DNA of 64,000 nt, taken from assembly GCA_965222125.1 (NCBI GenBank), contig CBDCTC010000001.1, positions 20,850 through 84,849 of the forward strand, written 5' to 3'. Numbering within the stretch: position 1 is the first letter of the stretch; each line of letters starts with the position of its first letter. This stretch comes from CAZENU01 sp965222125. GTDB taxonomy: Bacteria > Chloroflexota > Dehalococcoidia > Lucifugimonadales > CAZENU01. Under the pieces are notes generated by a model. The model was not told the DNA's origin. It saw only the letters and a program-made list of their open reading frames with translations, and did not search any database. The translations under genes and the position numbers were made by a program. Shown here one piece after another: positions 43,352 through 52,398 of this stretch.

Positions 43352-45227
43352 CCCAGATTCCCCACCTAGATAAGAGGAAGACCTCGTTGGAGCCCGACGC
43401 GATGCGGGCTAAGATGGTTGTTGAGCAAACGAACCGATCACCAACGAGGTGCAGCTATTATGAAGCAAGGCTTACTGGCATTCCAGTACGAGCAGGAGAA
43501 GGGCTCGACAGGTATGACGGGACTGTCCGGGCTGATGACGTACCTGGAGTTGATGCAAGCAGCGGGTTTGAGGTCGTCGGTGGAACGCCACGTGAGACTG
43601 CGGGAGTGTGGTCAGGGCTGGACGGACAGCCAGATAATCACGTCGCTGATACTGCTGAACTTGGCAGGCGGCGAGTCGGTGATGGACCTGGAGGTTCTGG
43701 AGAAGGACGCAGGTTTGTGCAGGGTACTTCGCCATGCCGAGACCTGGGGGATGGGTAGTAGGGAGCGCAGGGCGCTGAAGGCGAGATGGCGAGTCGAGCG
43801 TCTTCGGAGCGTGCCGTCGGAGTCTGCGGTATTCCGGTATCTGGAGAGGTTCCATGACGCGGGCGAGGAGGCGATGCGGCAAGCTCACAGAGCATTCATA
43901 CCTGCTCCCAACGGAGCTATGGAGGGTCTGGGGAAGGTGAACGCCGACCTGGTGGGCTTCGTGCAGAGCCGTTCGCCTCAGAGAGAGGCCACTCTGGACA
44001 TGGACGCCTGTCTGGTGGAGACACACAAGCAGGAGGCGCTCCCCAGCTACAAGAAGTACAGGGCCTACCAGCCGCTGACCACCTACTGGGCAGAGGCCGA
44101 CCAGATTGTGCATTCTGAGTTTCGGGACGGCAATGTACCGGCGGGCCATCAGCAGTTGCGAGTGTTGATTGAAGGGCTGGGCCGTCTGCCTGCGGGGGTG
44201 GAGAAGGTGATGCTGAGGTCTGACACGGCGGGGTACCAGCGGGAGTTGCTGCGGTACTGCGCGGAGGGTAGAGACGAGCGGTTCGGGGTGATTGAGTTCG
44301 CGGTTGGGGTCGACGTGACGACGGAGTTCCGCCGTGCGGTGTCCGAGGTCGCCGAGCAAGACTGGCAGACGCTGTACCGCAAGGTTGGGGAGCATCGTGT
44401 GGACACGGGTCAGCAGTGGGCTGATGTGAACTTCGTGCCCAACTGGATAGGGCACTCCAAAAACAGCCCTGAGTATCGGTTCATAGCTACCAGGGAGCGG
44501 TTGATCGAACAGCCTCTGCCGGGGATGGAGGGGCAGATGGAGCTTCCGTTCCCCGCGATGGAGCTGTCCAACAGAGGCTGGTACAAGGTCTTCGGAGTGG
44601 TGACCAACCGGAGCATTGCGGGAGATGAGTTGATCTGGTGGTCGAGGCAGAGATGTGGCAAGGGCGAGGAGGTCCACGGCGTCCTCAAGAGTGACCTTGC
44701 CGGGGGCAGGCTTCCGTCGGGGCTGTTCGGAGCCAACGCAGCATGGTGGGCGATAGCAGTGTTGGCCTTCAACTTGAACTCTGCCATGAAGCGGCTGGTG
44801 TTGGGCGGACAGTGGGTGGGCAAGCGTCTCAAGGCGGTGCGCTTCGCCCTGATCGCCCTACCGGGCCGTGTGGTGCGTCACGCCAGGAGGTTGATCATCC
44901 GTCTTGCCCGTGGCCATCCCTCATACGAGTTGCTGCTCAGGGCGCGGCAGAGGATATTGGCGCTGGCTGCCGAGCCGTATCGGGCATAGGCGACCCTGCC
45001 TGGAGCATCGGTTTGTAGGCGACTCTGCCGAGTTGCCAGGCCGGGCCATGCCTTCTTCGGCCTGACAACAGCCACAATTGGCAGCGAACCGCTGCCGATA
45101 CCCTCAAAGACGGCACCCGAGACCCTGTCCGATGCCGATCATGTCATGCGTCACCCCAAGTCGACACCCGGACACCCCCTGAAAGCACACGAAACAACTC
45201 CCAACCATGTCAGGTGGGGGATTTGGG
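43352..45227 (+). mobile_element. Insertion sequence ISB, copy 2 (intact)
   Basis: 1876 bp with inverted repeats CCCAGATTCCCCACCT (left) and the complement of CCCAAATCCCCCACCT (right). Exact 4-bp target duplication GATC at 43348-43351 and 45228-45231, as expected for the IS1380 family. Encodes one transposase on the plus strand with about 240 bp of 3' untranslated sequence inside the element. Confidence 0.95.
43460..44989 (+). CDS. IS1380-type transposase (ISB copy 2)
   Basis: 509 aa DDE transposase. First Asp in TLDMDACLVETHK, second Asp in MLRSDTAGYQ, Glu region GEEVHGVLKSDLAGGRLPSG followed by LFGANAAWWAIAVLAFNL, the IS1380 signature. Start ATG 43460, preceded by CAACGAGGTGCAG; the longer upstream frame is terminal-repeat sequence. 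Full length, nearly identical to copy 3, so likely recently mobile. Confidence 0.93.
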   Translation: MKQGLLAFQYEQEKGSTGMTGLSGLMTYLELMQAAGLRSSVERHVRLRECGQGWTDSQIITSLILLNLAGGESVMDLEVLEKDAGLCRVLRHAETWGMGSRERRALKARWRVERLRSVPSESAVFRYLERFHDAGEEAMRQAHRAFIPAPNGAMEGLGKVNADLVGFVQSRSPQREATLDMDACLVETHKQEALPSYKKYRAYQPLTTYWAEADQIVHSEFRDGNVPAGHQQLRVLIEGLGRLPAGVEKVMLRSDTAGYQRELLRYCAEGRDERFGVIEFAVGVDVTTEFRRAVSEVAEQDWQTLYRKVGEHRVDTGQQWADVNFVPNWIGHSKNSPEYRFIATRERLIEQPLPGMEGQMELPFPAMELSNRGWYKVFGVVTNRSIAGDELIWWSRQRCGKGEEVHGVLKSDLAGGRLPSGLFGANAAWWAIAVLAFNLNSAMKRLVLGGQWVGKRLKAVRFALIALPGRVVRHARRLIIRLARGHPSYELLLRARQRILALAAEPYRA

Positions 45228-45406
45228 GATCTTAGGCCACGCGGCGGAGCAAAAGTGTGTCTGTCTCAGAAGGCGGTCAGGCAGTAGTGGATACTGGCAG
45301 CCCAAGTCATGCGGTTCCGCTGGAGAGACGTGGCGTGGTTAGGGACTTGTCGAAGCCTGGCTGGGGGGCCTCTTCGCGGATGCTAGCAGGTGGTTTTGGT
45401 TGGCCA

Positions 45407-46300
45407 TCATGCGGGGTTCCAGCGGATGCCAGCGCCGGTTCTCCACACCCGCCAAAGAGTCCTCAGATTGAAAGCCGTGACAAGCATGTTCCATTCAGCC
45501 CTCACATTGGCCATGCCTCGCAGCGTGAATCGTTGCGCTCCAAGTTGGTTCTTGATGATCGCGAAGAGAGGCTCGACTAGAGGCAGTCGACGCAGATAGG
45601 CTTCCTGGGCCTCGTCAGTCGCCATCCAGTCCCTGTGACGGCGTAGGGCTACGTCGTATGGGCCGATCTGCAGGGTACGTCCGGCTGTTGCGTTCTTCGT
45701 GCAGACTCCGAAAGCCGGACACTCCCGACAGATTGAGCCGGAAGCCATTCTATACAAGCGGCTCTTCTTTCGGTCGCTCTTCATTCCTGCGGAGGCAAGG
45801 AACTGTCCATGAGGACAGGTGTAGGTGTCAGTCTCATCATCGTATTTGAACTGGTCCTTGTGGTACGGATGGCTCGTCGGCCGGGCCATGTCCGGCATCA
45901 CCACCTGTTGACTTCTACGGTGCAGTTCCGCGACGTGTCTGCCAGCGAAATAGCCGGCGTCGGCCAGGGTCATCGGCACCCTCGCTCCGGCAACCTCCTC
46001 GGCATGTTCCACCATCGAGGTCAGACGAGCGGTATCATTGGCTCGTCCACCACTTCGGAGGCGGTGACCAGCAAGCCGGTAACGCCCTCACCGTTGGTAA
46101 CAGGTGAGACCATGGCTTGGGCATTGTAGCTCGGGCACAATCCCCTGACGGGTCCTCATCAACCTGGCGTCTCCGTCTGTCAGATTGATGCGTGCTGGTC
46201 GCTTGTATCGGTTCGGACGCTCCTTGCTCGGCAGTTCCTCCATTGCCTGTCTCACGCGCTGTCGCAACGCTTTCTGCTCTGCAAGCTTCTGCGGAAGACG
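45407..46300 (-). pseudogene. IS1182-family transposase remnant, 5'-truncated and frameshifted
   Basis: Minus-strand reading from about 46290 gives LTDGDARLMRTRQGIVP, then after a shift near 46120 NAQAMVSPVTNGEGVTGLL and LADAGYFAGRHVAEL, a Cys cluster (TCPHGQF, CRECPAFGVC) and the C-terminus RFTLRGMANVRAEWNML to NPA (stop 45407). These are hallmark IS1182 transposase segments. The N-terminal half is missing where it abuts an opposite-strand fragment at about 46300. Confidence 0.8.
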
Positions 46301-46301
46301 T

Positions 46302-46490
46302 GCCACATCTCCGTCTTCTCCACCTTCGTTCTGGGCCCCCAGGACCTCGGCCAGATCAAGCAGGGCCGGGGATTCCGGCAGTTCCTGCTGCGGGGACTGG
46401 AGAAGGTGAAGGGCGAATGGTCGCTGATCTGCACCGGCCACAACCTGCTCAAACTGTTCCGCTTTGGGGTCAATCTGCACAGGAAAGCAC
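46302..46490 (+). pseudogene. C-terminal fragment of a second IS1182-type transposase
   Basis: Plus-strand reading FVLGPQDLGQIKQGRGFRQF, then GLEKVKGEWSLICTGHNLLK, ending near HRKA. The GLEKVKGEW...GHNL pattern is the usual C-terminus of IS1182/IS5-like transposases. It faces the minus-strand remnant on its left, so two different transposase fragments have been joined by a rearrangement. Confidence 0.65.
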
Positions 46491-46890
46491 GGGGCGATGG
46501 GCCAGCCCAACGCATCAGGAACTTTGCCGAGGTAGTGAGCACGGCGCTATTCGCAAAGCTATCTGCGGGCCGGCCGGGGCAACCGGCACAATTAGTTGTC
46601 GCGATCCATTGTCGCTGACCCACAAGCACCGTTAGATAATCCTCGGACGATCTGCTAGACATCCAGTCGGTTGTGCGTAAGGTGTTCGCGGTCGCTTGAG
46701 TCCTGGTGGTAAAAGCGGTGGTAAAACCCTCCGAAGCTAGCTATATTTGTAATTAATTGCGACGCCCTTCCTGGGCACCAGCAATATGGATGGCGCGCGT
46801 CAGGCCTTCGGAGTCCACAGCCCCAACTCCGGGCTTCGGGTCGACTTGTACGCGACCGTGACATACGGGGAGAGCCGACGGAGTTCCCGA
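46491..46890. other. 400-bp region without a gene between IS remnants and the next operon
   Basis: No plausible coding frame. It contains GGTGGTAAAA twice within 25 bases (about 46705-46730), followed by an AT-rich stretch (GCTAGCTATATTTGTAATTA) that could be a promoter region for the small zinc-ribbon gene at 46891 or an old element boundary. Nothing else is recognised. Confidence 0.4.
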
Positions 46891-47076
46891 ATGGCGAGAG
46901 AAGACGACATACAACTGGTGCTAGACCACGTTACCAGCGTCGAGGCGTGCGGCGCCTGCGGTATGACGATCCGGTTCGGAGTCTACGAGTGCCCGCACTG
47001 CGGCGGCGATCTGGACGACGTGCTCAGAGACTGGGCCAAGCGGCTGCTGTCCGCACTCGCCGGCAAGGGCGACTGA
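46891..47076 (+). CDS. Small zinc-ribbon protein upstream of acetoacetyl-CoA synthetase
   Basis: 61 aa. CGACGMTIRFGVYECPHCGGDLDD contains two CxxC pairs 14 residues apart, then a short helix. Start ATG 46891; a longer upstream frame lacks family-like sequence. It ends 11 bases before the acetoacetyl-CoA synthetase start, so it is probably co-transcribed. Function unknown. Confidence 0.6.
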   Translation: MAREDDIQLVLDHVTSVEACGACGMTIRFGVYECPHCGGDLDDVLRDWAKRLLSALAGKGD

Positions 47077-47087
47077 GCGGCGTAGGC

Positions 47088-49088
47088 ATGAACGACCGTG
47101 CCGCCCCGGCGAATTCCGCTGTAGAGGAGGGCGCCCTTCTCTGGGAGCCCTCACCGGAGACCGTGGCGGGCGCGAACCTGACGCGGTTCATGGGGTGGCT
47201 CGCTGCCGAGAAGGGCCTGCGCTTTGACGACTATCACGCGCTGTGGCGGTGGTCGACCGACGACCTGGAGGGTTTCTGGGGCGCGGTCTGGGACTTCTTC
47301 GGCATCCGGTCCGAGACGGGATATGGCCGGGTGCTTGCCGATGACCGGATGCCGGGCGCGAAATGGTTTCCGGGCGCGGCGGTCAACTACGCGGAAAACG
47401 CCCTCGCGCACCAGGACGACCTCCCGGCGGTGATATCATGGTCCGAGCTGCGGCCGCTGGAGGTACTGACCTACGGCCGGCTGCGCGAGCGGGTCGCGGC
47501 AGCGGCGGCCGGACTCAGGGGCCTCGGCGTCGGGCCTGGCGACAGGGTAGCGGCGTACATGCCCAACATTCCCGAAACCCTGGTCGCCTTTCTGGCGACG
47601 TCCAGCATCGGGGCCGTGTGGTCGGTCTGCTCTCCGGAGTTCGGGACGCGCACCGTCGTGGACCGATTCGGACAGATTGAGCCCAAGGTGCTGATCGCGG
47701 TGGACGGCTACGTGTACGGCGGCCGCCGCTTCGACCGCGTCTCCGCCGTCACTACTATAAGGAATAGCCTGCCATCGGTCGAACGTACCGTTATCGTGCC
47801 GTATCTGGAAGCCTCGCCCGAGATTGAAGCTGCGGGATCGGTGTTGTCGTGGAACGATCTCGCGGTCGAGGGCCAGCCGCTTGTCTTCGAGCAGGTCGTC
47901 TTCGACCACCCGCTGTGGGTGCTGTACTCGTCGGGCACGACAGGGCTGCCCAAGCCCATAGTGCAGGGCCACGGCGGCATTTTGCTGGAGCACTTCAAGG
48001 TACTGTCCCTACACATGGACCTGGGGCCGGACGACAGGTTCTTCTGGTTCACGACGACGGGCTGGATGATGTGGAACCTGCTGATCGGCGGCCTGCTCGT
48101 CGGTTCAGCGGTCGCCCTTTTCGACGGCGACCCGGCCCTCCCGGACATGGGAACGCTTTGGGAGTACGCGCGCGACGCCCGGGTTACGTACTTCGGCGCC
48201 AGCGCCCCCTACATCCAGGCGTGCATGAACGCCGAGATGCGTCCGGCCGCCGAGTATGGCCTCGAGCTGCTCAAGGGTATCGGCTCGACGGGTGCGCCGC
48301 TGAGTCCGGAGGGCTTTCGCTGGGTCTACGACAACGTGAGCTCGACGGCGGTGCTCGGATCGTTCAGCGGCGGTACCGACCTCTGCACCGGCTTCATAGG
48401 CCCGTGTCCGCTTCTGCCGGTGAGGGCGGGCGAGCTGCAATGCGCGTGCCTGGGAGCGCGCGTGGAGGCCTACGACGAGTCGGGGAATGGGCTGGTCGGC
48501 GAGGTCGGAGAGCTCGTGCTTACCCGCCCGATGCCGTCGATGCCGTTGTACCTGTGGAACGATCCTGAGGGCGTCCGGTACCGGGAGAGCTACTTCGACA
48601 TGTTTCCGGGCGTCTGGCGCCACGGCGACTGGATCAAAGTCACCGACCGCGGCTCCTGCGTGATCTACGGCCGGTCGGACTCCACGCTCAACCGGGGCGG
48701 CGTCCGGATGGGCACGAGCGAGTTCTACAGGGTGGTCGAAGAGATGGACGAGGTGGTGGACAGCCTCGTCGTCGACACCGGCGTGGTGGGGAGTGAGGGT
48801 CGGCTTCTGCTGTTCCTCGTATTGGGCGACGGGATCGTGCTGGAGGACTCGCTGAAGGTGAGCGTGGTGCGGCGTCTGCGGGCGCAGCTATCGCCGCGGC
48901 ACACGCCGGACGAGATACTGTCGATACCGGGGGTGCCCAGGACCCTGAACGGCAAGAAGGTCGAGGTGCCGGTTCGGAGGATCCTGGCCGGCACCCCGGT
49001 GGCCGAGGCGATCAGCCTCGACGCGATGAGCAACCCCCGGGCTCTCGACGTGTTCGTAAAGCTGGCCGAGACTCGGGTAGCGTCGTAG
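47088..49088 (+). CDS. Acetoacetyl-CoA synthetase (acetoacetate-CoA ligase)
   Basis: 666 aa, the length of the acetoacetyl-CoA synthetase family of ANL adenylating enzymes. The N-terminal LTRFMGWLAAEKGLRFDDYH block is specific for the family. The adenylation loop is YSSGTTGLPKPIV, A5-like region is GSFSGGTDLC, hinge region is YGRSDSTLNRGGVRMG, and the catalytic lysine lies in LNGKKVEVPV. It converts acetoacetate, ATP and CoA to acetoacetyl-CoA in ketone-body or PHB-type metabolism. GTG/ATG alternatives upstream belong to the zinc-ribbon frame; ATG 47088 is used. Confidence 0.92.
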   Translation: MNDRAAPANSAVEEGALLWEPSPETVAGANLTRFMGWLAAEKGLRFDDYHALWRWSTDDLEGFWGAVWDFFGIRSETGYGRVLADDRMPGAKWFPGAAVNYAENALAHQDDLPAVISWSELRPLEVLTYGRLRERVAAAAAGLRGLGVGPGDRVAAYMPNIPETLVAFLATSSIGAVWSVCSPEFGTRTVVDRFGQIEPKVLIAVDGYVYGGRRFDRVSAVTTIRNSLPSVERTVIVPYLEASPEIEAAGSVLSWNDLAVEGQPLVFEQVVFDHPLWVLYSSGTTGLPKPIVQGHGGILLEHFKVLSLHMDLGPDDRFFWFTTTGWMMWNLLIGGLLVGSAVALFDGDPALPDMGTLWEYARDARVTYFGASAPYIQACMNAEMRPAAEYGLELLKGIGSTGAPLSPEGFRWVYDNVSSTAVLGSFSGGTDLCTGFIGPCPLLPVRAGELQCACLGARVEAYDESGNGLVGEVGELVLTRPMPSMPLYLWNDPEGVRYRESYFDMFPGVWRHGDWIKVTDRGSCVIYGRSDSTLNRGGVRMGTSEFYRVVEEMDEVVDSLVVDTGVVGSEGRLLLFLVLGDGIVLEDSLKVSVVRRLRAQLSPRHTPDEILSIPGVPRTLNGKKVEVPVRRILAGTPVAEAISLDAMSNPRALDVFVKLAETRVAS

Positions 49089-49093
49089 GTAGA

Positions 49094-50323
49094 CTACCCG
49101 TATAGGTTGGCCTCAGGCATCACGAGCAGGCCGGCGTCGCGGCGGCGCGCGCCGTTCACCCAGTAGTCGTAGTTGAAGGTCACCACGACGTTTCCCTGGA
49201 CGAAAGACAGCCGCGGATAGTGGGACCGCGTGAAGTTGTCCGGCAGCGTTCCCAGACCTCCCTTGGCTCGGACGTGGGCTACCGGCGGCAGCGCGACCTG
49301 GTCGACGTCGTCCAGGCCGTCGCTGAGCTCCAACGTGATCGGCGTGCTCCAGGTGGCGGCCTCGTCGGTCGATACCGCGATCGACAACCGGCCCCTCGAG
49401 TATCCCCGTTCTATCTCCTCCTTGGAGGACTGGTTCCAGACGACGACGAGGTCGCCGGTGGTACTGAGCCTGCCGAGCCAGCACGGTACGTCGCCCGACG
49501 CCAGCTCCGTGGCCTCGGGCAGGGTCCAGTTCTCGCCGCCGTCGGCCGAGAAGCTCTGGTAGAGACGCCCGACGTTGGTCCTTTGGAACATCAGCACTCG
49601 GCCGTCTTTCAGCTCCGCGAGGACCGGCTCCCAGCAGACGCCGAACCCGCCGATACCGCCTTCGGACGGCAAGGGCCAGACCATCATGGAGCCGGTGCAG
49701 ATGCTCCAAGTGGCGCCGCCGTCGTCCGAGTAGTAGTTGTAGCATCCGCCCATCGCCGCCTCGTACAGGTGGCCGTCCGCGACTCTCGTCTGGCGGACGC
49801 CCTGAATCGTCGCGGTCACCGGGTCGTCGCCCGCCGGGGGCATCCCCGGGTGCCGTCCGGCGATCTCCCAGTAGGCCGGCACGATAATGCGGCCGGTGGT
49901 GAGCTGAAGCAGGTTGCCCCAGATGAACGTCACGAAGAAGCCCTTGTCGAGGTCGTACATCGTGGGGATGTCGATCTGATTGCCCTTGGACCAGCTCATG
50001 CCCTCGTCTTCCGAGGTGGTGAAGTACCATGTCCTGGTCTGGTAGCCGGCGGTCGGGTGGTCCTCCTCTCTGCTGTATACGGTCGCCAGCCGGCCGTCCT
50101 TGAGGCGCAGCACGTGGCCCTTATTGATCGACGGCTCCATCGGCGCACCGTCCTGCGTCATCCGAAACGGCGACCCCCACGTCCGTCCGCAGTCGGTCGA
50201 CACGTGTCCGGTCATGTCCTCGGCGATCACGAACAGGCGCTCGTCGTCGAGCTCCGACACCAGGCTGCTCGGCGCGACTCCTCGATGTTCGGCCAGCTCC
50301 GTCGTCTTGCCCAGAGGCTCCAT
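49094..50323 (-). CDS. Sialidase-like (BNR-repeat) exo-glycosidase family protein
   Basis: 409 aa six-bladed propeller with Asp-boxes STDCGRTW, SEDEGMSW, SDDGGATW, SADGGENW and STDEAATW spaced through the protein. Family members hydrolyse terminal sialic acids or related sugars; the arginine triad is not secure enough here to state the reaction. There is no signal peptide, so it is probably cytoplasmic. ATG 50323 is preceded by GGAGAG. It converges with the acetoacetyl-CoA synthetase gene (5 bases). Confidence 0.83.
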   Translation of the reverse strand: MEPLGKTTELAEHRGVAPSSLVSELDDERLFVIAEDMTGHVSTDCGRTWGSPFRMTQDGAPMEPSINKGHVLRLKDGRLATVYSREEDHPTAGYQTRTWYFTTSEDEGMSWSKGNQIDIPTMYDLDKGFFVTFIWGNLLQLTTGRIIVPAYWEIAGRHPGMPPAGDDPVTATIQGVRQTRVADGHLYEAAMGGCYNYYSDDGGATWSICTGSMMVWPLPSEGGIGGFGVCWEPVLAELKDGRVLMFQRTNVGRLYQSFSADGGENWTLPEATELASGDVPCWLGRLSTTGDLVVVWNQSSKEEIERGYSRGRLSIAVSTDEAATWSTPITLELSDGLDDVDQVALPPVAHVRAKGGLGTLPDNFTRSHYPRLSFVQGNVVVTFNYDYWVNGARRRDAGLLVMPEANLYG

Positions 50324-50343
50324 TTGGCTCTCTCCTTTTCCTT

Positions 50344-50362
50344 TGTACAGATTGTACAGATA
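50344..50362 (-). promoter_or_regulatory. Tandem 9-bp repeat upstream of the sialidase-like gene, candidate operator
   Basis: TGTACAGAT occurs twice in a row, about 20-40 bases upstream of the start codon and just before its ribosome site. TGTACA is itself palindromic, so the pair looks like two half-turn-spaced binding sites. No regulator gene is nearby. Confidence 0.35.
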
Positions 50363-50460
50363 TCGGTGACAGGTATCAGGCGTGCCGCGCGGCGGGTCTG
50401 CTCGCGCGGTGCTGTTGAGATGTACTGCCACTCGGCCGGAATGTCAAGCGCGTTGACACC

Positions 50461-52336
50461 CCCAAATCCCCCACCTGACATGGTTGGGAGTTGTTTCGTG
50501 TGCTTTCAGGGGGTGTCCGGGTGTCGACTTGGGGTGACGCATGACATGATCGGCATCGGACAGGGTCTAGGGTGCCGTCTTTGAGTGTATCGGCAGCGGT
50601 TCGCTGCCAATTGTGGCTGTTGTCAGGCCGAAGAAGGCATGGCCCGGCCTGGCAACTCGGCAGAGTCGCCTACAAACCGATGCTCCAGGCAGGGTCGCCT
50701 ATGCCCGATACGGCTCGGCAGCCAGCGCCAATATCCTCTGCCGCGCCGTGAGCAGCAACTCGTATGAGGGATGGCCACGGGCAAGACGGATGATCAACCT
50801 CCTGGCGTGACGCACCACACGGCCCGGTAGGGCGATCAGGGCGAAGCGCACCGCCTTGAGACGCTTGCCCACCCACTGTCCGCCCAACACCAGCCGCTTC
50901 ATGGCAGAGTTCAAGTTGAAGGCCAACACTGCTATCGCCCACCATGCTGCGTTGGCTCCGAACAGCCCCGACGGAAGCCTGCCCCCGGCAAGGTCACTCT
51001 TGAGGACGCCGTGGACCTCCTCGCCCTTGCCGCATCTCTGCCTCGACCACCAGATCAACTCATCTGCCGCAATGCTCCGGTTGGTCACCACTCCGAAGAC
51101 CTTGTACCAGCCTCTGTTGGACAGCTCCATCGCGGGGAACGGAAGCTCCATCTGCCCCTCCATTCCCGGCAGAGGCTGTTCGACCAACCGCTCCCTGGTA
51201 GCTATGAACCGATACTCAGGGCTGTTCTTGGAGTGCCCTATCCAGTTGGGTACGAAGTTCACATCAGCCCACTGCTGACCCGTGTCCACACGATGCTCCC
51301 CAACCTTGCGGTACAGCGTCTGCCAGTCTTGCTCGGCGACCTCGGACACCGCACGGCGGAACTCCGTCGTCACGTCGACCCCAACCGCGAACTCGATCAC
51401 CCCGAACCGCTCGTCTCTACCCTCCGCGCAGTACCGCAGCAACTCCCGCTGGTACCCCGCCGTATCCGACCTCAGCATCACCTTCTCCACCCCCGCAGGC
51501 AGACGGCCCAGCCCTTCAATCAACACTTGCAACTGCTGATGGCCCGCCGGTACATTGCCGTCCCGAAACTCCGAATGCACAATCTGGTCGGCCTCTGCCC
51601 AGTAGGTGGTCAGCGGCTGGTAGGCCCTGTACTTCTTGTAGCTGTGGAGCGCCTCCTGCTTGTGTGTCTCCACCAGACAGGCGTCCATGTCCAGTGTGGC
51701 CTCTCTCTGAGGCGAACGGCTCTGCACGAAGCCCACCAGGTCGGCGTTCACCTTCCCCAGACCCTCCATAGCTCCGTTGGGAGCAGGTATGAATGCTCTG
51801 TGAGCTTCCCGCTTCGCCTCCTCGCCCGCGTCATGGAACCTCTCCAGATACCGGAACACCGCAGACTCCGACGGCACGCTCCGACGACGCTCGACTCGCC
51901 ATCTCGCCTTCAGCGCCCTGCGCTCCCTACTACCCATCCCCCAGGTCTCGGCATGGCGAAGTACCCTGCACAAACCTGCGTCCTTCTCCAGAACCTCCAG
52001 GTCCATCACCGACTCACCGCCTGCCAAGTTCAGCAGTATCAGCGACGTGATTATCTGGCTGTCCGTCCAGCCCTGACCACACTCCCGCAGTCTCACGTGG
52101 CGTTCCACCGACGACCTCAAACCCGCTGCTTGCATCAACTCCAGGTACGTCATCAGCCCGGACAGTCCCGTCATACCTGTCGAGCCCTTCTCCTGCTCGT
52201 ACTGGAATGCCAGTAAGCCTTGCTTCATAATAGATGCACCTCGTTGGTGATCGGTTCGTTTGCGCAACAACCATCTTAGCCCGCATCGCGTCGGGCTCCA
52301 ACGAGGTCTTCCTCTTATCTAGGTGGGGAATCTGGG
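50461..52336 (-). mobile_element. Insertion sequence ISB, copy 3 (intact)
   Basis: 1876 bp, the same length as copy 2. Ends CCCAAATCCCCCACCT (left) and AGGTGGGGAATCTGGG (right). Exact 4-bp duplication CACC at 50457-50460 and 52337-52340. Inserted between the promoter region of the sialidase-like gene and the GDPD gene, so it may affect transcription of either. Confidence 0.95.
50699..52228 (-). CDS. IS1380-type transposase (ISB copy 3)
   Basis: 509 aa, full length, with the same acidic triad as copy 2 (DMDACLVET, LRSDTAGYQ, GEEVHGVLK). A handful of residue differences from copy 2 (for example EAKREAHRAF for EAMRQAHRAF). Start ATG 52228. Confidence 0.93.
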   Translation of the reverse strand: MKQGLLAFQYEQEKGSTGMTGLSGLMTYLELMQAAGLRSSVERHVRLRECGQGWTDSQIITSLILLNLAGGESVMDLEVLEKDAGLCRVLRHAETWGMGSRERRALKARWRVERRRSVPSESAVFRYLERFHDAGEEAKREAHRAFIPAPNGAMEGLGKVNADLVGFVQSRSPQREATLDMDACLVETHKQEALHSYKKYRAYQPLTTYWAEADQIVHSEFRDGNVPAGHQQLQVLIEGLGRLPAGVEKVMLRSDTAGYQRELLRYCAEGRDERFGVIEFAVGVDVTTEFRRAVSEVAEQDWQTLYRKVGEHRVDTGQQWADVNFVPNWIGHSKNSPEYRFIATRERLVEQPLPGMEGQMELPFPAMELSNRGWYKVFGVVTNRSIAADELIWWSRQRCGKGEEVHGVLKSDLAGGRLPSGLFGANAAWWAIAVLAFNLNSAMKRLVLGGQWVGKRLKAVRFALIALPGRVVRHARRLIIRLARGHPSYELLLTARQRILALAAEPYRA

Positions 52337-52398
52337 CACCCGGAAACGGGGGCGACTAGACTCCGCTTCGACTCTTCCCCAGAGATGGAGCTACGCGG

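Noticed and set aside
43348..52340. ISB copies 2 and 3 as ends of a composite transposon carrying acetoacetyl-CoA synthetase and the sialidase-like gene
   Set aside because: Each copy has its own, different target duplication (GATC, CACC), showing two independent insertions.
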